Below, piece by piece: positions 22,413 to 34,687 of a stretch of DNA of 64,000 nt. The DNA is taken from contig BCJJ01000019.1 in the NCBI GenBank assembly GCA_039545355.1, positions 494,076 to 558,075 on the forward strand, given 5' to 3'. Position numbers and translations under genes: made by a program. The stretch is from Trichosporon coremiiforme (taxonomy: Eukaryota; Basidiomycota; Tremellomycetes; Trichosporonales; Trichosporonaceae). The notes beneath the pieces are model-generated. The model saw nothing but the letters and a program-made list of their open reading frames with translations. It was not told the DNA's origin and ran no database searches. The number at the start of each line of letters is the position of its first letter. The stretch's first letter is position 1.

Positions 22413-24066
22413 CTATCGAGCGACACCGTTCAGCGAGCCAGTAATCGATCCCGTGGCCGACGCAAGCGACGCACTGGAGTCGGCACGCTGCCTCGCCTCC
22501 TGCGCCGGCGAGGGCACACGCAAGGTCTGTCCCGTCGAGACGGCGGGGTCCGCGGTCGGCACACTGCTGTACGAGTACAGCTCACCGCGCACCGTCTTGA
22601 CGCCCGTATTCGAGGGTGACGGCGTACGGCTGATCGGGGCGGACTCGGGGTCCTCGACGCTCGGGGGCGGGGCGGTCTTGAGGCTGTCCATCTGGTCGTT
22701 AGCTGTGTTCCTCCTATCCTCCTGTTCGGCGCAACACCCGTCATACCACTCGATTCGGGTCGGTATCACGAGGGGATCTCTATTCCACTTCGTGTCCCTG
22801 CGGGGCACTCCGTGATCCGTACTCACCGCCACCCACGCCGCGGCGCTCAGGATAATGCTCATGCCAACGAAGGACAGGAAGCTCGGGATCGTGTGGAACA
22901 CGAAGAGCTCGAGCACGACCGCAAACAGGATCTGCATGTACGACGCGAGGCCCGCACGGCCCGCCTTCTCGCGCTGCAGGCCGAAAGTCAGCAGCGCCTG
23001 CGCAATGAAGCCAAACACGCCGATCAGAATGATCAACGCGAAATCGTAAGAGCCCTTGGGCCACGCGTTCTGCCCGGGCGTGAAGAGGATGCCCCTGCTC
23101 GTTAGTGCGCCACTCGCTTTCAAAATTTTGGGAGCCGAGGCTTCGGAGAAGTTATTCCAGAGCTAGATTCCAGACGTGACGCGAGGCGTGCCCATCGTGG
23201 CGTCGCGTTACACGCCCACCTGCCCCTGTCCCTGCCTCGTCCGCCTGTTCACCCGGCGTCTCGGACCTCCGGACCCCGGACCGAAGCCGCTACTCACAAA
23301 GAAGATGCAATGATGCACCCGAGGGAGAAGTATCCGATCGAGTGGAGAGCGTTTGCGCGCTTGCCGATCTTTCGAATCGAGAGGTCTTGCGTCAGCCACG
23401 CCCAGCACTTAACTCACAAGCTCCGCTGGAGAAGAAGACGCCGATGATCGCCCACGTCGCCCCGAGGACGCGGTCGTGCTCCTCCCCAGTGTTGGCGGGC
23501 ACGGCCTCCTCGATCGGCGTGTCGTGTCCGCCCCAGCCGTGCCCGAAGATGAATGGCGGTCTTGAGATGAGCACGACGCCGCACAGGGAGACAATGCCGG
23601 CCGTAGCTTCGCGCAGCGTGAAGGGCTCCTTCAGGAGGAGCCAGCCGAGCAGGCCAGTCACGGTCGGTTGGAGGAACTGGATTGTGACCGTGTCGCTGAC
23701 GGAGAGATAGCGGAAAGCCTGGTATGCGCAAAGCAGACCTGAGAAGCCACACAGTCCGCGAAGCAGCAGCAGACGCCTAATGTCCGGCGGACCCAGGATC
23801 GGGTGCGGGTCGCGCTGCACGCCCCACAGCACCGCCCAGCAGCACATGCCCGTGATGCCCATGCGGACAAGGATGAGCGTGAGCGTGCTCATCCCCGTCG
23901 TCTCCATCAGATACTTGACGGAGAGCGACATGGCCGCGAAGAACAGCATGCTCGTCGCGATCAGAAACAGCCCATAGTTGTTGTCGTAGAGCGCGAGGAC
24001 CGTCGGCGGGAAGTGCGAGCGCATGCGCCGCGCACTCAGCGACTCGGGCAGATCCGGTAACTTCAT
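22413..24066 (-). CDS. EamA/DMT-superfamily membrane transporter (SLC35G-like)
   Basis: Four exons (24066-23418, 23385-23298, 23094-22827, 22691-22413) give 427 residues. About ten hydrophobic helices are visible, arranged as two EamA repeats: YGLFLIATSMLFFAAMSLSVKYL, LVRMGITGMCCWAVLWG, LLRGLCGFSGLLCAYQAFRYL, TVTGLLGWLLLKEPFTLREA and VSLCGVVLI in the first half; ATWAIIGVFFSSGAYLSIRKI, ALIILIGVFGFIAQALL, ILFAVVLELFVFH and FVGMSIILSAAAWVA in the second. The LLLKEPFTLRE motif is typical of drug/metabolite transporters. The 90-residue C-terminal tail is soluble and Ser/Pro-rich (ISRTPSPS), perhaps phosphorylated. The substrate cannot be told. Intron 2 is 203 nt. Confidence 0.88.
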
Positions 24067-25184
24067 GCCGCTTGGTTAATAGGCGACGTCGGTGGGGTCG
24101 TGAGAGGACCGAGGGGAGAGGGGGTGGGGCTCAGGTGGGTTTCGGCTTGTGCGAGGGTGCGGCTTTTTCTGCTGCGAATGATCGTCGGAGCTAGTCTGGT
24201 CTGTCGCTGGTGACTAGCCGGGAGCTCGCTCGATGATAGGTGGGAGGTCGAGTCGGTCGTGTGCCAGTGTCAGGAGAACGGCACAGACAGCGAGCAAGGT
24301 TAAAGTAGTGGCGACAGAGTAGAGTAGAGTGAAGTCAAGTCAAAATCGAGTATAGCGATGTCACTCGTGCAAAAGCTCCAGACTCAGGCTCTCCGGTCCG
24401 AGCTCCAGCCAGCTCCAGTCAGCTCCAGATTCCAGACCTCCCGGAGTGCAGAAAAAGACAGGAAAGACGAGTGGCGTCCCCCGCCCACTACGCCGTACCG
24501 GAGTTGGCCGACAGAGCGGAATCGTTGCCAATCTGATAGCGTCACGGTCCGTCGACCGGTGAATAGTAGTGGTCATGCGCGTGCCATAGGGGGATCACAT
24601 CATGCGGCAGTTCTGTGCACATACTTGTGCGGTTAGGCGCTTGGACTATTGAATTGCCTCAGAATAATCTAGTCGAGGCCTTAAAGGCAAAAGTCAGGTC
24701 GCAAGAGTCGACACGTCACGTATGCGCCGAGCCGGACCTGGACTTTGCCTGGCAAGTGAAGTGGAGAGCGGCTGTCGCAAGCAGGTTCGAGTCTTGGGGA
24801 ACATCCTTACGTACGCGCACGTGATTTTTGCACGTGGCCCGGTGGTCTGGTTGCTTGGTGGAGGCCCAAGTGAGCGGAGGGTCTGGTCCCGGGATCCGTT
24901 CGCGGATTCGCTGGTATGCATGGTATGACTACCCCGCGACCCCGCACGCGCGGCCGCGACTTAACCGGGATACGCGAGGTCCGGCCAACCCCACAGGTTG
25001 ATTTCCTTGGGTATCGACACGGTTCATCCGAGAAATATCGTATCCTCTTATCAAAGTCGACCACGAGCCCTTCGCACTGTGCTTTGCTACCCTTTGTACA
25101 CTCACTTGCTGATCTGAGCGCTCCCACTTCGACTTTTAGGAATCTCGCGCATCGATCACCCCCGCACGCACACTCAACAGCGCC
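24067..25184. promoter_or_regulatory. Divergent intergenic region, DMT transporter / acetoacetyl-CoA synthetase
   Basis: A 1.1-kb divergent region. Paired CACGTG palindromes lie at 24818-24823 and 24831-24836, 13 bp apart, roughly 350 bp before the synthetase start. A short CTCCAG/AGCTCCAG tandem lies near 24403-24437. No ORF is supportable. Confidence 0.5.
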
Positions 25185-27536
25185 ATGGCGACAGACACCG
25201 AACTCCTGTGGCAGCCCGCCCACCCGGAGAAGGCCCAGGCGACCCTCTTCCGCGACCACATCAACAAGAAGTACAACCTGAATCTGGGCTCGTACGAGGA
25301 GCTGTGGAAGTGGTCCTGCGACAACCGCGGCGACTACTGGTCCGAGGTCTGGGACTGGGAAGGTGTCGTCGGCGACAAGGGTGCTGCTCCCGTGAGTCAC
25401 TCACTCCCAACTTTGCTCCGCACCGTCGAAATATTGGGGCTTTAGCCGAGCGACCACGGAGTTCGTTGGGGCAATAACAACAACAATAGAGAACTCACCG
25501 CTGACATCCAGTACGTCGACGAGAAGGCGCTCCCCGTCGACAACCCGAAATGGTTCCCGAACGCCAAGCTGAACTGGGCCGAGAACCAGCTCCGCCACGT
25601 CGAGGAACACCCCGGCGACGTCGCCATCATCGACACGACGGAGCACTGCCCCGGGCACGAGCCTGCCGCGCGCCGCGTGACGCAGAAGGAGCTCTACGAT
25701 CTCGTGTCCCAGGTGCAGCAGGCGATGAAGGCTGCGGGTGTGCAGAAGGGCCACCGTGTCGCCTACTGGGGTGGTAACCGCCTTGAGGCCGTCGCTGCCG
25801 TCCTTGCTGCTTCGTAAGTTATTGCATACTCTTCACAACTGACGTCAGCTCCCTCGGTGCCATCTTCTCCTCTGCCGCGGCCGATTTCGGTGTCGACGGC
25901 GTCATCGAGCGCCTCGAGCAGATCAAGCCGCACGTCCTCCTCGTCTCGAACGGATGCGTGTACAACGCCAAGTCGCACGCGCTCCTCCCCCTCCTGCCCA
26001 AGCTGCTCGGCAGCCTGACGCACCCGCCCAAGACGACTGTGCTCATCAACCACCTCCCCGACGAGCTCAACGCGCAGGCGAACATTGCAGACTTCATTGA
26101 TGGCGGAAACGACGGCTGGACAAGCCTCGTCCGCTGGGACGACTGGGTTGGGCAGTACAAGCCCCAGGTAGTCACGTTTGAGCGCATCGGGTTCAACGAG
26201 CCGATCTGGATCCTGTTCTCGAGCGGAACGACGGGCAAGCCGAAGGCCATTGTGGTGAGTCCGCTGCTCCGCGCAGCGGAGACAGCGCGCAGAGGTGGCA
26301 GGCGCTGACATCCAGCACCGCCAGGGCGGCATGCTGATCGACTCTCTGCGCGAGCACCACATCCAGGGCGACATCACGCGCGGCAGTGTTTTCTTCTACT
26401 ACACGACGCCGGGCTGGATGATGTGGCAGTACCTGATCAGTGGTCTGGGCACTGGTGCGACTGTGCTGCTCTATGATGGGTCGCCCCTGAAGGACCCGGG
26501 CTCGCTCTGGCGCATGGTGGACGAGTACGGCATCACGCAGTTCGGCACGAGCGCGAAGTACATCGAGCAGCTGTCCAAACACTACCCGGACGTGGGGGCG
26601 AAGCACGACCTGAGCACACTGCGGCAGATCATGAGCACTGGCTCTCCGCTTCCGCCGCATCTCTTCGACTACGTCTACGAGAACATCAAGAAGGACGTGC
26701 TCCTCGGCTCCGTCTCGGGCGGGACAGACATCTGCTCCGTCTTCGCTGGGCGCTGCACGGCCCTGCCCGTATACCGGGGCGAGATCCAGGCGCGCATGCT
26801 TGGATTCGCGCTGGACAGCACGGCGGCGATTGAGCACGGCGAGGGCGAGCTCATGGTGCGCCAGGCGTTCCCGATCGAGCCTGTCGGCTTCTGGCCGCTT
26901 CCGGCCGCCTCTCTGCCAGACGGAGACCTGATCGCGCCCGCTGACTGCGACGCGGCCGCGCAGCGCTTCAAGGACAGCTACTTCCGCGACGACGGGCTCT
27001 GGTACCACGGCGACTTTGTTCAGATCACGGGCTCCCGCTCCGGAAACGGCGGCGGCCTCGTCTTCCTCGGCCGCTCGGACGGTGTCCTGAACCCGGGCGG
27101 TATCCGTTTCGGTCCCACGGATATTTACTCTGTGCTCGAGAACCCCGCCTTCGCGGCCAAGGGCGTCGAGGAGACCCTCGTCGTTGGTCTGCTCGTCGAC
27201 GGCGGCGCAGACGAGAAGGTCATCCTCTTTGTCAAGATGCACGAGGACAAGACGCTCGATGACGAGCTCGTCAAGCTCATCAAGACTTCCATTCGCGCGG
27301 CCAGGTCTGCCAGACATGTGCCCGCCAAGATCCTCCAGGTGTCCGACATCCCGATGACACTGACGGGGAAGAAGATCGAGGTCCCCATCCGCAAGGTCAT
27401 CAATGGCGCGCCCACGAGCAGCATCAACCCCGCCACCCTCAGGAATCCAGAGTGCCTCGAGGAATACGCAAAGCTAGGGTACGAGATGAGGAAGGAGGAG
27501 GGCATGCTCAGTCACAAGGACGGCATCCTCAATTGA
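25185..27536 (+). CDS. Acetoacetyl-CoA synthetase
   Basis: Four exons (25185-25391, 25512-25813, 25849-26254, 26316-27536) give 711 residues, within the family range. A cytosolic ATP-dependent ligase that makes acetoacetyl-CoA from acetoacetate, feeding lipid or mevalonate synthesis. The adenylate-forming signature is ILFSSGTTGKPKAIV, split by intron 3 immediately after its Val. Further landmarks: TTPGWMMWQYLISGL, GSVSGGTDI, DGLWYHGDF, FLGRSDGVLNPGGIR and the C-terminal lysine region LTGKKIEVPIRK that carries the adenylation Lys. The N-terminal ACAS-like helix (LWKWSCDNRGDYWSEVWDW) is typical of AACS rather than acetyl-CoA synthetase. The start ATG sits in GCCATGG. Confidence 0.95.
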
Positions 27537-27869
27537 ACGACATAGACTAGACCTTTTGCTGCGAGGGTTCGACACATCAAGATCAGATGGGATGCATAGA
27601 TTAGAGCGCAACGACGGTCGCGGTGGCAAAAGAGCATGGCGCTGAGTCGAGACCTCATACGCAAGGCTCACCCCCCGGCCCCAAACAGACTCCTGCTGAG
27701 CGATATGCGGTGCCGAAACTCTTGCGAAGCCCTTGCGGTTCGGATGGTTCGGTCCAGGACGGCCGCAAGTCTGCTTTCCTTGGTACAATCGCATGAATCC
27801 CTAGAGACTACATAGTTTGATAAAATACAACTCATTATTGAAAACTGAACTCATACAACAGGCTACGAG
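27537..27869. other. Convergent 3' region
   Basis: 333 bp between the acetoacetyl-CoA synthetase stop and the end of the minus-strand gene. AT-richer near 27800-27870. No gene seen. Confidence 0.5.
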
Positions 27870-29762
27870 CTACTTCGGCCTGTCGTCGCAAAAGTTTGTG
27901 GCTTGGCGAAGCATTTCATCCATCTCCTCGATGGACACACATCGAACCCTCCAGCCCTCAAGCTGGATCTTCAGGAGACCGATATCGTCGTGGTCTAGCT
28001 GCACAGATTCATCGTCAGATAAGCAGGGGTAGGGGTGCGTCGAGTTGTGACTCAACATTTCCGCTGGAGAATAGAACCTTGCCGGTTGTTGTGGGGAAGG
28101 ATCGGGGGTCGCGGGCCCGTTGATGCCGCCAATCTGCTCAAGCCAACGGCGTGTGTGAGAGATGGCGCCGTTCTCCTTGCCACCACTGAGCGAAGGAGTA
28201 GAAGGGGCGGTTGTGGATATCGCGGCTCCGGCATGTCTCCCGCCCGGGACTCCTGGCATGCCTGCAATGCTTAGCATATCCAGAAGATGTTATGGAAACT
28301 TACCCTCCCGGCTTGGGACCTCGCGGTCAGCACCGCCGTCTGCCGCCTTCCTTTGAGCTGGCTCACGATCCTGAGCGTGCCGCTGACACTCGACGTCCTG
28401 TCCGCCTTCGCCGCGCCGCTCGCCGTGCTGCGCGGAATACCCCATCTCCCTGGTATCTCTGGCTTCCCCCGGCTTCGGTGCCCCCTTGGCCGCCCTCCTT
28501 GCCCTGTCCCCCCATGCCGCCGTAACGGCCGGCGCCGCCGTGGCCACCCACTCCACCTTGACCTCCGCTGCCGTCTTGTCCGTGCCGTCCGCCTCGCCCG
28601 CCGTGTCCGTCGCCAACGCCGACGGAACGGGTCCCGTCGGTGGACGCTCTGCCGTCGTTGGAGCGCTTCTGCCGCTTGCGGTATGCCTCGACTTGAACCG
28701 GACCGTCCTCTCCGCCGTCGAGGAGGATATCGCGTTTGGCTGTCATCCACCAAGCGGGGAACTCCCGGGGGTGAACTTTGGCCGCAAGCTCAAGAAGTGT
28801 TACCAGGAACGACAGATGCTCCATGTTCAAGGCGATGCTCTCTTCCTTCCTGATTCGTAGGTCTGTGCGAGGTGTGGTGGACGGAAGTAAGTCCAGCAAC
28901 GCCTGGACAATGCCGTGGACTAAGCCGATAAAATGCCACAACAAAGTCAGCGTGTCGACGTTGATGTCGTCTCCGACCAGTGGATCGTGAGTTCTCTATG
29001 CCGGGCAGCTTACAGAAGTCAGAGATGGACATAGATTGCCCCTTCTTCGACTCTTTCGCTGTTTCAACGAGAATCTCGCCGCGGTGAGAGATGAAGATAC
29101 GGCAGAACTCGGAATTAAGGACGAAGAGAGCGGGATAGGTGCTGCAGTGGCCGAAGCACTGTATGGCGTGGAGCAGGCATTGCCCGATGCCCTTCTGAAA
29201 TCGGGGGCCCTTGTCTTTTGGCTTGTCCTGTTGCGTAAGCCTCGAATTGCAAACACGAATCTGCTCACGCTGTCAAAGGACTTCGTCGCCCGCCAGGAGC
29301 ACGAGCTTCTTGAACCCCTTAGCCTTCGGTTTAAGCACAACCAGGATGTCAGGAGGGGACCCGTACCCGGGCCACTGAAGACTCAGACACAGAGGGGGCG
29401 GAAGTGCTTGGCGCCGCAAATCGCCGGCAACATACTATACCTTGGGTTTCACGATCGCCCTCACCTCTTGGTGCCAGTGGATGATGCGCCGCGGAATGTC
29501 TGAAGTTGAAAGGGAGTCGAGCCAGCTCCCGAAAAGGTATTGTCGAGATCAGAACCAGCGAGGTTTACGAGTTTACGATCTTCGCCTTCTCCTTCTCGCC
29601 AACAACGCCCTGGAAATTGACCAGCGACGACATAGCCTTCTGCAGATATGTTTCCTCGTGGGTATTATCCTCAATCAGGTTATCAACACAGGTGAGGAAA
29701 GGGGAGTAATCTGGCTCCTCGAGAGGAAGCTTCAAGTCAGAGCCCTTGACTGTGAGCGGCAT
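27870..29762 (-). CDS. Uncharacterised multi-exon gene, possible PD-(D/E)XK-like domain
   Basis: My hand-built model runs from ATG 29762 (MPLTVKGSDLKLPLEE) to the stop at 27870 with at least six introns; some junctions are weak. Joined pieces read KAKIVNS-WLDSLSTSDIPRRIIHWHQE, then PPDILVVLKPKAKGFKKLVLLAGDE-DKPKDKGPRF, then CLLHAIQCFGHCSTYPALFVLNSEFCRIFISHRGEI, and a helical region LTLLWHFIGLVHGIVQALL. The order PD..(D/E)-x-K followed by a long helix and LNSEFCRIF resembles the restriction-like N-terminal part of fungal FunK1/CRN-type proteins; this is a tentative comparison. The C-terminal half is Gly-rich (about 28450-28640) then ends QATNFCDDRPK. A strong donor at the GAGGGTAAGT near 28312 and a GCATTGCAG acceptor support the last exon. 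Confidence 0.5.
28450..28640 (-). repeat. Gly-rich coding low-complexity tract
   Basis: GGN-rich stretch on the minus strand coding units such as GQDGSGGQGGVGGHGGAGRYGG. Frame stays open in all three minus frames here, so the true splice pattern around it is uncertain. Confidence 0.5.
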
Positions 29763-30554
29763 TTTGCGTGGGCTCGTTGAAGTACCTGCATGTGAATGAG
29801 TGGATGATTGTCAACAGTTGGTAGCCAACGTAGCCATATCTCCTTGATAAGGAGGCACGTGATTGGTAATCCTAAGGACCAACAGCTCATTTGCCTTCAC
29901 AACCTGGTACATGCGTGCAGGCATCCGAAGCTCTTTTGATGGCGCCATGTGGGTCGGACATCTTGACCGGGTGAGATGCAACTATCCGCCGCATACAGAT
30001 CGGCATGGTGTGTTAGTGCGAGGCGCGAAATTGAGGATGGATACGAAGCATGTCGGAGAATAACAGGGGATGCATGACTTGACGGGGCCGACGTCCAGGC
30101 CACCAGGTGAGATCAACAACCAAGGAGGAGGGGACGAGATCTCTGTGCTCGATCGGACATTGGCTCCCTCATCTTCTTCCACGAACAATGCGGGCCACCA
30201 CAAGTTGCCCAGAAGACAGCAAGTGCGCCTGAGCGCATCAGATGAGCCACCGTGTCTGTCGGGTGGCAAGCCGGCGCCGAGGCCCCTGTGTGGTTGGTCG
30301 TTGGTCGGTGGCAAACATTGTTATTGAGATTGCCGGGACCTTCCGGGTTCGCACGGACTGGCCGCCCCTTCCCCGGCCGACCTCCTCCTACCTCCTCCCC
30401 CCGTCCCACCCGCGTGCGAGCGTGCGTGCGTGAGCGTGTACGCGTGCATGTCCGATAACCTAGACTCTAAACTGACTCTCAGACGCGATCGCATCTCTGA
30501 CTTCCTCCCTCTCCCGCACACACTGCGCTTGCTCTCGTCACTCGGTCACTGACG
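29763..30554. promoter_or_regulatory. Divergent intergenic region
   Basis: About 0.8 kb between divergent starts. It contains a near-perfect palindrome CTCCTTGATAAGGAG (29840-29854) directly followed by CACGTG at 29856-29861. The right end is pyrimidine-rich before the start at 30555. Confidence 0.45.
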
Positions 30555-31636
30555 ATGACGCCCAGCACCGTTCCCGTCCTGTACAGCCGGCTCACGAGCG
30601 ACATGACGACAGGCGGCGATTGTCTGCCGATAGACCGCCTTGGCTTGGACGAATCGGTGCTGATGCAGGCGGACGTGAGGCTCAACGCATGCCTCTGGGG
30701 ACTGCATGCCGTCGACAGCTCGGAGGAGGAGCTGAAGGAGCTCGCCGTGGTGTCTTTCCTGATCCACAAGCCGTGAGTCGCCTTTCCTTTTGTCCCCCGT
30801 TCCCTCGAGACTGACGAGCAGTGGAACACCGGTCGCGAGCTACCTTCCGACTCACGACAGGCAGCAGCGCAACTCGCTCCTAATCTTCGTGCACGCCGCG
30901 CTCGCCTTCCTCCGGCAGGGGAGCAGGGAAGGTGACGACGCGAACGAGGCGGAGGAGGCGCTCGAGGCCGCCCGGCGGCGGAAGTCAGACAGTGAGGCCG
31001 AGCCGGTGTACGACTTAGTCCCCCGACTCAGGATGAGGATGGAGGCGGCGGACTCGCAGCTGCTCAGCGTTGGACGGCATCACGAGGCGCTGGCGGCGTA
31101 CCTCGGCCACCTGCTTGATCTGCTGCCGTGGCATGCGTGTCCGATCGCCATGACTTCGGACCAGGCGGAGGAGACGGGCGCGGCGCAACTGTAAGCTGCG
31201 ACAAGACGATCGAGTTGACAAACAGGCAGGGAGATCTTATTCTCAGGATTTCGAAGACGTGGGACAATCTGGGGTACTACTTCCGCGCGATCCAGTGGGC
31301 GCGCCTCCTCGTCGAGATGCGGTATGTCACGCACACGACGCTGATTGTGGGCATTGCTGGTGAGTACAACAAAGACAAGGAGGGCGCATCAATCCAGTCA
31401 GTAGAAGCGCGCGCGAACTAACGACAGTTCTGAAGAACGCACACTTCTCGCTGTGCCACCAGTGGAACCAGGCTCTGGGTAACATCCCTGCTGAGGCAGA
31501 CGCGATCACGAAGCTGATGCTGGCGAGGAAGGGCAGCGGGCTCGCGCATCGCTACTGTCTGACGACGGCGCATGAGGGGTGCCTCGCTTATCCGCCGGCC
31601 ACCGGTCCGGATCCCCATTACCAACACTGCCAGTAG
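30555..31636 (+). CDS. Hypothetical helical protein, unknown family
   Basis: Four exons (30555-30772, 30822-31190, 31226-31359, 31428-31636) with good donors and acceptors and consistent phase give 309 residues. The product is predominantly helical: LDESVLMQADVRLNACLWGL, LLIFVHAALAFLRQGS, an acidic/basic hinge (DDANEAEEALEAARRRK), AADSQLLSVGRHHEALAAYL, and a moderately hydrophobic block YVTHTTLIVGIAVLKNAHF. The alternating helices (HHEALAAYLGHLL, YYFRAIQWARLLVEM) look TPR-like but I cannot assign a domain. I see neither a signal peptide nor clear transmembrane segments. It is divergent from the uncharacterised gene to its left. Confidence 0.72.
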
Positions 31637-32358
31637 GAGCCAGGATGACGATTACCAACATTGTCCCAAGAAGAGCGAAAGACAAATGTCCAGCTCCGTA
31701 AGCACGACCCGTCATCAGTATAATTTGTCACTCTCTTTGTTATAATCAGACACTCGAGCCAGCATGAACGACCCCTGTACCATATATCCGAACTTTCCGA
31801 GCCTCCGAGCGTCGATCCGTGCACACAGCGTCCGAGGAGGTGTCCCGAAGCTGGGCGCGAGATCGCCCGTTTCCGACATCAGATTCGTCAGTGCTCAGGC
31901 CGACGCAGTCAGAAACACCTATACACCTGATACTCACTGTCTTAACCGCACTCCGCTCGCACTCACAACAGCAACGGCTGACAGACAGCCTAGCTCGGAG
32001 TTTGCCACACAGCCACACAGTCTTCACTCTCAACTGAACTCGGAATTCGGCCCCCTCGGTCTCTCCACCGGCCATCCTGTGCGCTCCACAGATCTCCTCG
32101 CTACCCAAACCGTACCCTCGCGGCCAAGTGTAGGCCAGACTACACTGGCCATACCTTGACCGAGTTTGTCGAAGTGGGTTCACCTCGTTTCCAGCAAACC
32201 GACCATGAAGTCGCCTAACGAGCCACATGTCTGGAACCATTCACTCTAGGTGGCACTCTACTCGCCTCCGGCGCACACCCCCAGATCTCCCAGATTATCA
32301 AGATCAGCCGGTCTCGGTGGTGGCAGTACCCACAGTGCGTCGCACGTCGTGCGTTGCT

Positions 32359-32421
32359 CGGTGACTCATCGCCATTGATCGGTGACTCATCGCCATTGAT
32401 CGGTGACTCATCGCCATTGAC
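32359..32421 (+). repeat. 3 x 21-bp tandem repeat carrying TGACTCA
   Basis: Three near-identical 21-bp units (CGGTGACTCATCGCCATTGAT; the third differs at its last base). Each contains TGACTCA, the consensus for Gcn4/AP-1-type bZIP factors, so three sites recur every 21 bp, two helical turns. Confidence 0.85.
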
Positions 32422-34645
32422 CATTCATGACGTTTCATCCCATCAATCCTCCTGACATTTGGACAGATGGGCCGCCTGGGCACCTGGGCATCTGGGCATG
32501 TGGAGCGTGCCGGCCATTGTCGCAGACGGAGATCGTGGACTTGCGCCGACTGGACATGCGGATTGTGGGTTGATTCAATGGATGTTGAATGAGGCATAAT
32601 ACAGGGGAAGGTGTCGCACCACTGCCACCGCCGACTGGCCGCAGTTCGGCGCCCACCCCCCGATCGCATTGATCGTGTGGGCAACGCCGCTGGCACGAGT
32701 GGCAGTGACGTACGGCCATCTTAGCATTGAGCAGTAGTGCGATGCTGTTTGTCTCGGTGCACCGAGACGAACGTTAGTTAGTCACTGCTCGCACGAGTTG
32801 CAGGAGTAGCGCGATAACCTCATTCGATCCCTTCCCAGCGTGTGAGTGTCTAGCTCACTTCCAACTTTCCCAAACACTGTCCCAACCCCTCGGGCCCACT
32901 CCTTACACCTTCTCGGCGGTCCCCCTCGTCCCTCCCGTTGTTCGGCCGGTGTCAGCCCGTGCCCCGTGCCAGACCCGCATTCAGCGCATAGGTTTGCGCT
33001 CGCATTCAACATCGAGGACAGAGTTGGGCAAGTGTTATCTTTACGTGATTTCTGCGTCTATCACAGGTGAGTCTCGTAAGCGCGCGTATGTTGGCACTGA
33101 CGTAGCCGCATTCTGGCTCTGAGAAAAGGGGAGCGAAGAGCGCGAGACGACGTTTATGCATAGTGAAATTCTCCTATCCCACTCGCTCTAACTCCATCGT
33201 ACTGTATTCTTCTCTGCGCCTTGCGAGCTTCGCGGCTCCGGATATCTGGGCATCTCTGGCTCGGGGACTATGGTGAGAACCAAGCAGCCTGTACGTCGTC
33301 ACAGTGGGCTCTCGGGCCCACTCCCACCCACTCGCGCCCACTCCAGTGGAGCTTAGACTGATGGATGTTCACACATCCACCCGAGCCCTGCAGACATCCA
33401 AGCTTAGCTTGCTCGGTGAATGTGCGATCGCCGCAACTCTATCGCTGTTTGCCTCCTTGTCCCCTCCTCTTCTCCCATGAAGCCTCCTATGAAGCCGGCG
33501 AGCAGCAGATCGCAGACCTGGAAAGAGCAGGAGGGAGGAAACAGAAGGCAACAGATCCGAGGCCTCACCCCTCGCCCGTTCCTACGACCCCCAAACTCTA
33601 TCAAACGCAGCAAAACAAACTCTACCAACGCTCGTTTAAGCAACATCGCATCCCGGAGCGTGCGTACCTCGTCCCTTGGGTTGCTTGTGACCCTGGGTGA
33701 TTACGCATCACTTTGCTTCTCCCTCTTCCTCCTCCCTCCATGTTCGCTGCTAGTGGGCATCCGCACAAACCCAAACGAAGACGACATCCTACTGAACGCT
33801 GTTTGGGTGCAGTCGTCCATGTGTCAGGACACAATTAATCCCCCTATCTCCCACAAAGGTGTTAATGCCCCTATCGCTTATTGGAATCTGAACTCTGATG
33901 GGCTTTTGTTTGTGCTCCGGTCCTGGGTACGTGTCGCCGAGTTATGCACGCCTCCCATCTCCCCTCCTCTCTCTCTGCTCGCTCATTCTCTCCCTTGGAT
34001 CTTCATGCTCGCTTTGTCCTAGGCATGCCACTGCACATGTAAGCGGGTGCAAGCGAAGAAGCCCGCACTCCGATCCGCTGACTGAATGCTTGCTGACTGA
34101 CGTACTGACTACACCGCGTAGGCAGACATTCCGGAACCGGACTGATCTCCAAGCGTCGTCATCCATGACTCACCAGGAGTCAGGAGAGCGTAACGTTGTG
34201 CCTCGACCGGTAGCCTGCCAGTCAGCCTGTATTCACCCTCTCTATTCAGCCCAGAGATACCGGGTTTCCACCACGAGCGAGCTTAGGACTTCCAGTGCAA
34301 AACTGAAATGCAAACGCACAGACACGCCGGAACTTGCCGCCTGGCAGTCAAGCTTCAGCCACGGCGCCTGCTCGGTCGCGAAGAACACCTGCTGGACCTG
34401 GCGTCCTGATCAGTCCTGAGCTGAACTCTTAAATCTGACCTCGTGCAGCGCGAACAGGTCGTGTAGATTTCGTTGCATGGAACAAGGAATCCTCCAAAAC
34501 ATCTCAGGATCCGGGGACATGATGATGATACTAAAAAAAGAGATGTAGACACGATACGGTACGCAGTGCGCTCGGAGGGGATCTCCGGCGACTCGGGGCG
34601 TTGGATAGAGTACAATTTCAATGGAGACCAATGTCAAAAAGAGTT

Positions 34646-34687
34646 CAAATGGGTTGATGATATTATCAAATGGGTTGATGATATTAT
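34646..34687 (+). repeat. 2 x 21-bp direct repeat
   Basis: Two exact copies of CAAATGGGTTGATGATATTAT in an AT-rich stretch downstream of the HMG-box gene. Confidence 0.85.

Noticed and set aside
33420..34022. 200-codon ORF between the hypothetical and HMG-box genes
   Set aside because: Low complexity, no recognisable motif, composition unlike neighbouring genes; no supporting exon nearby.
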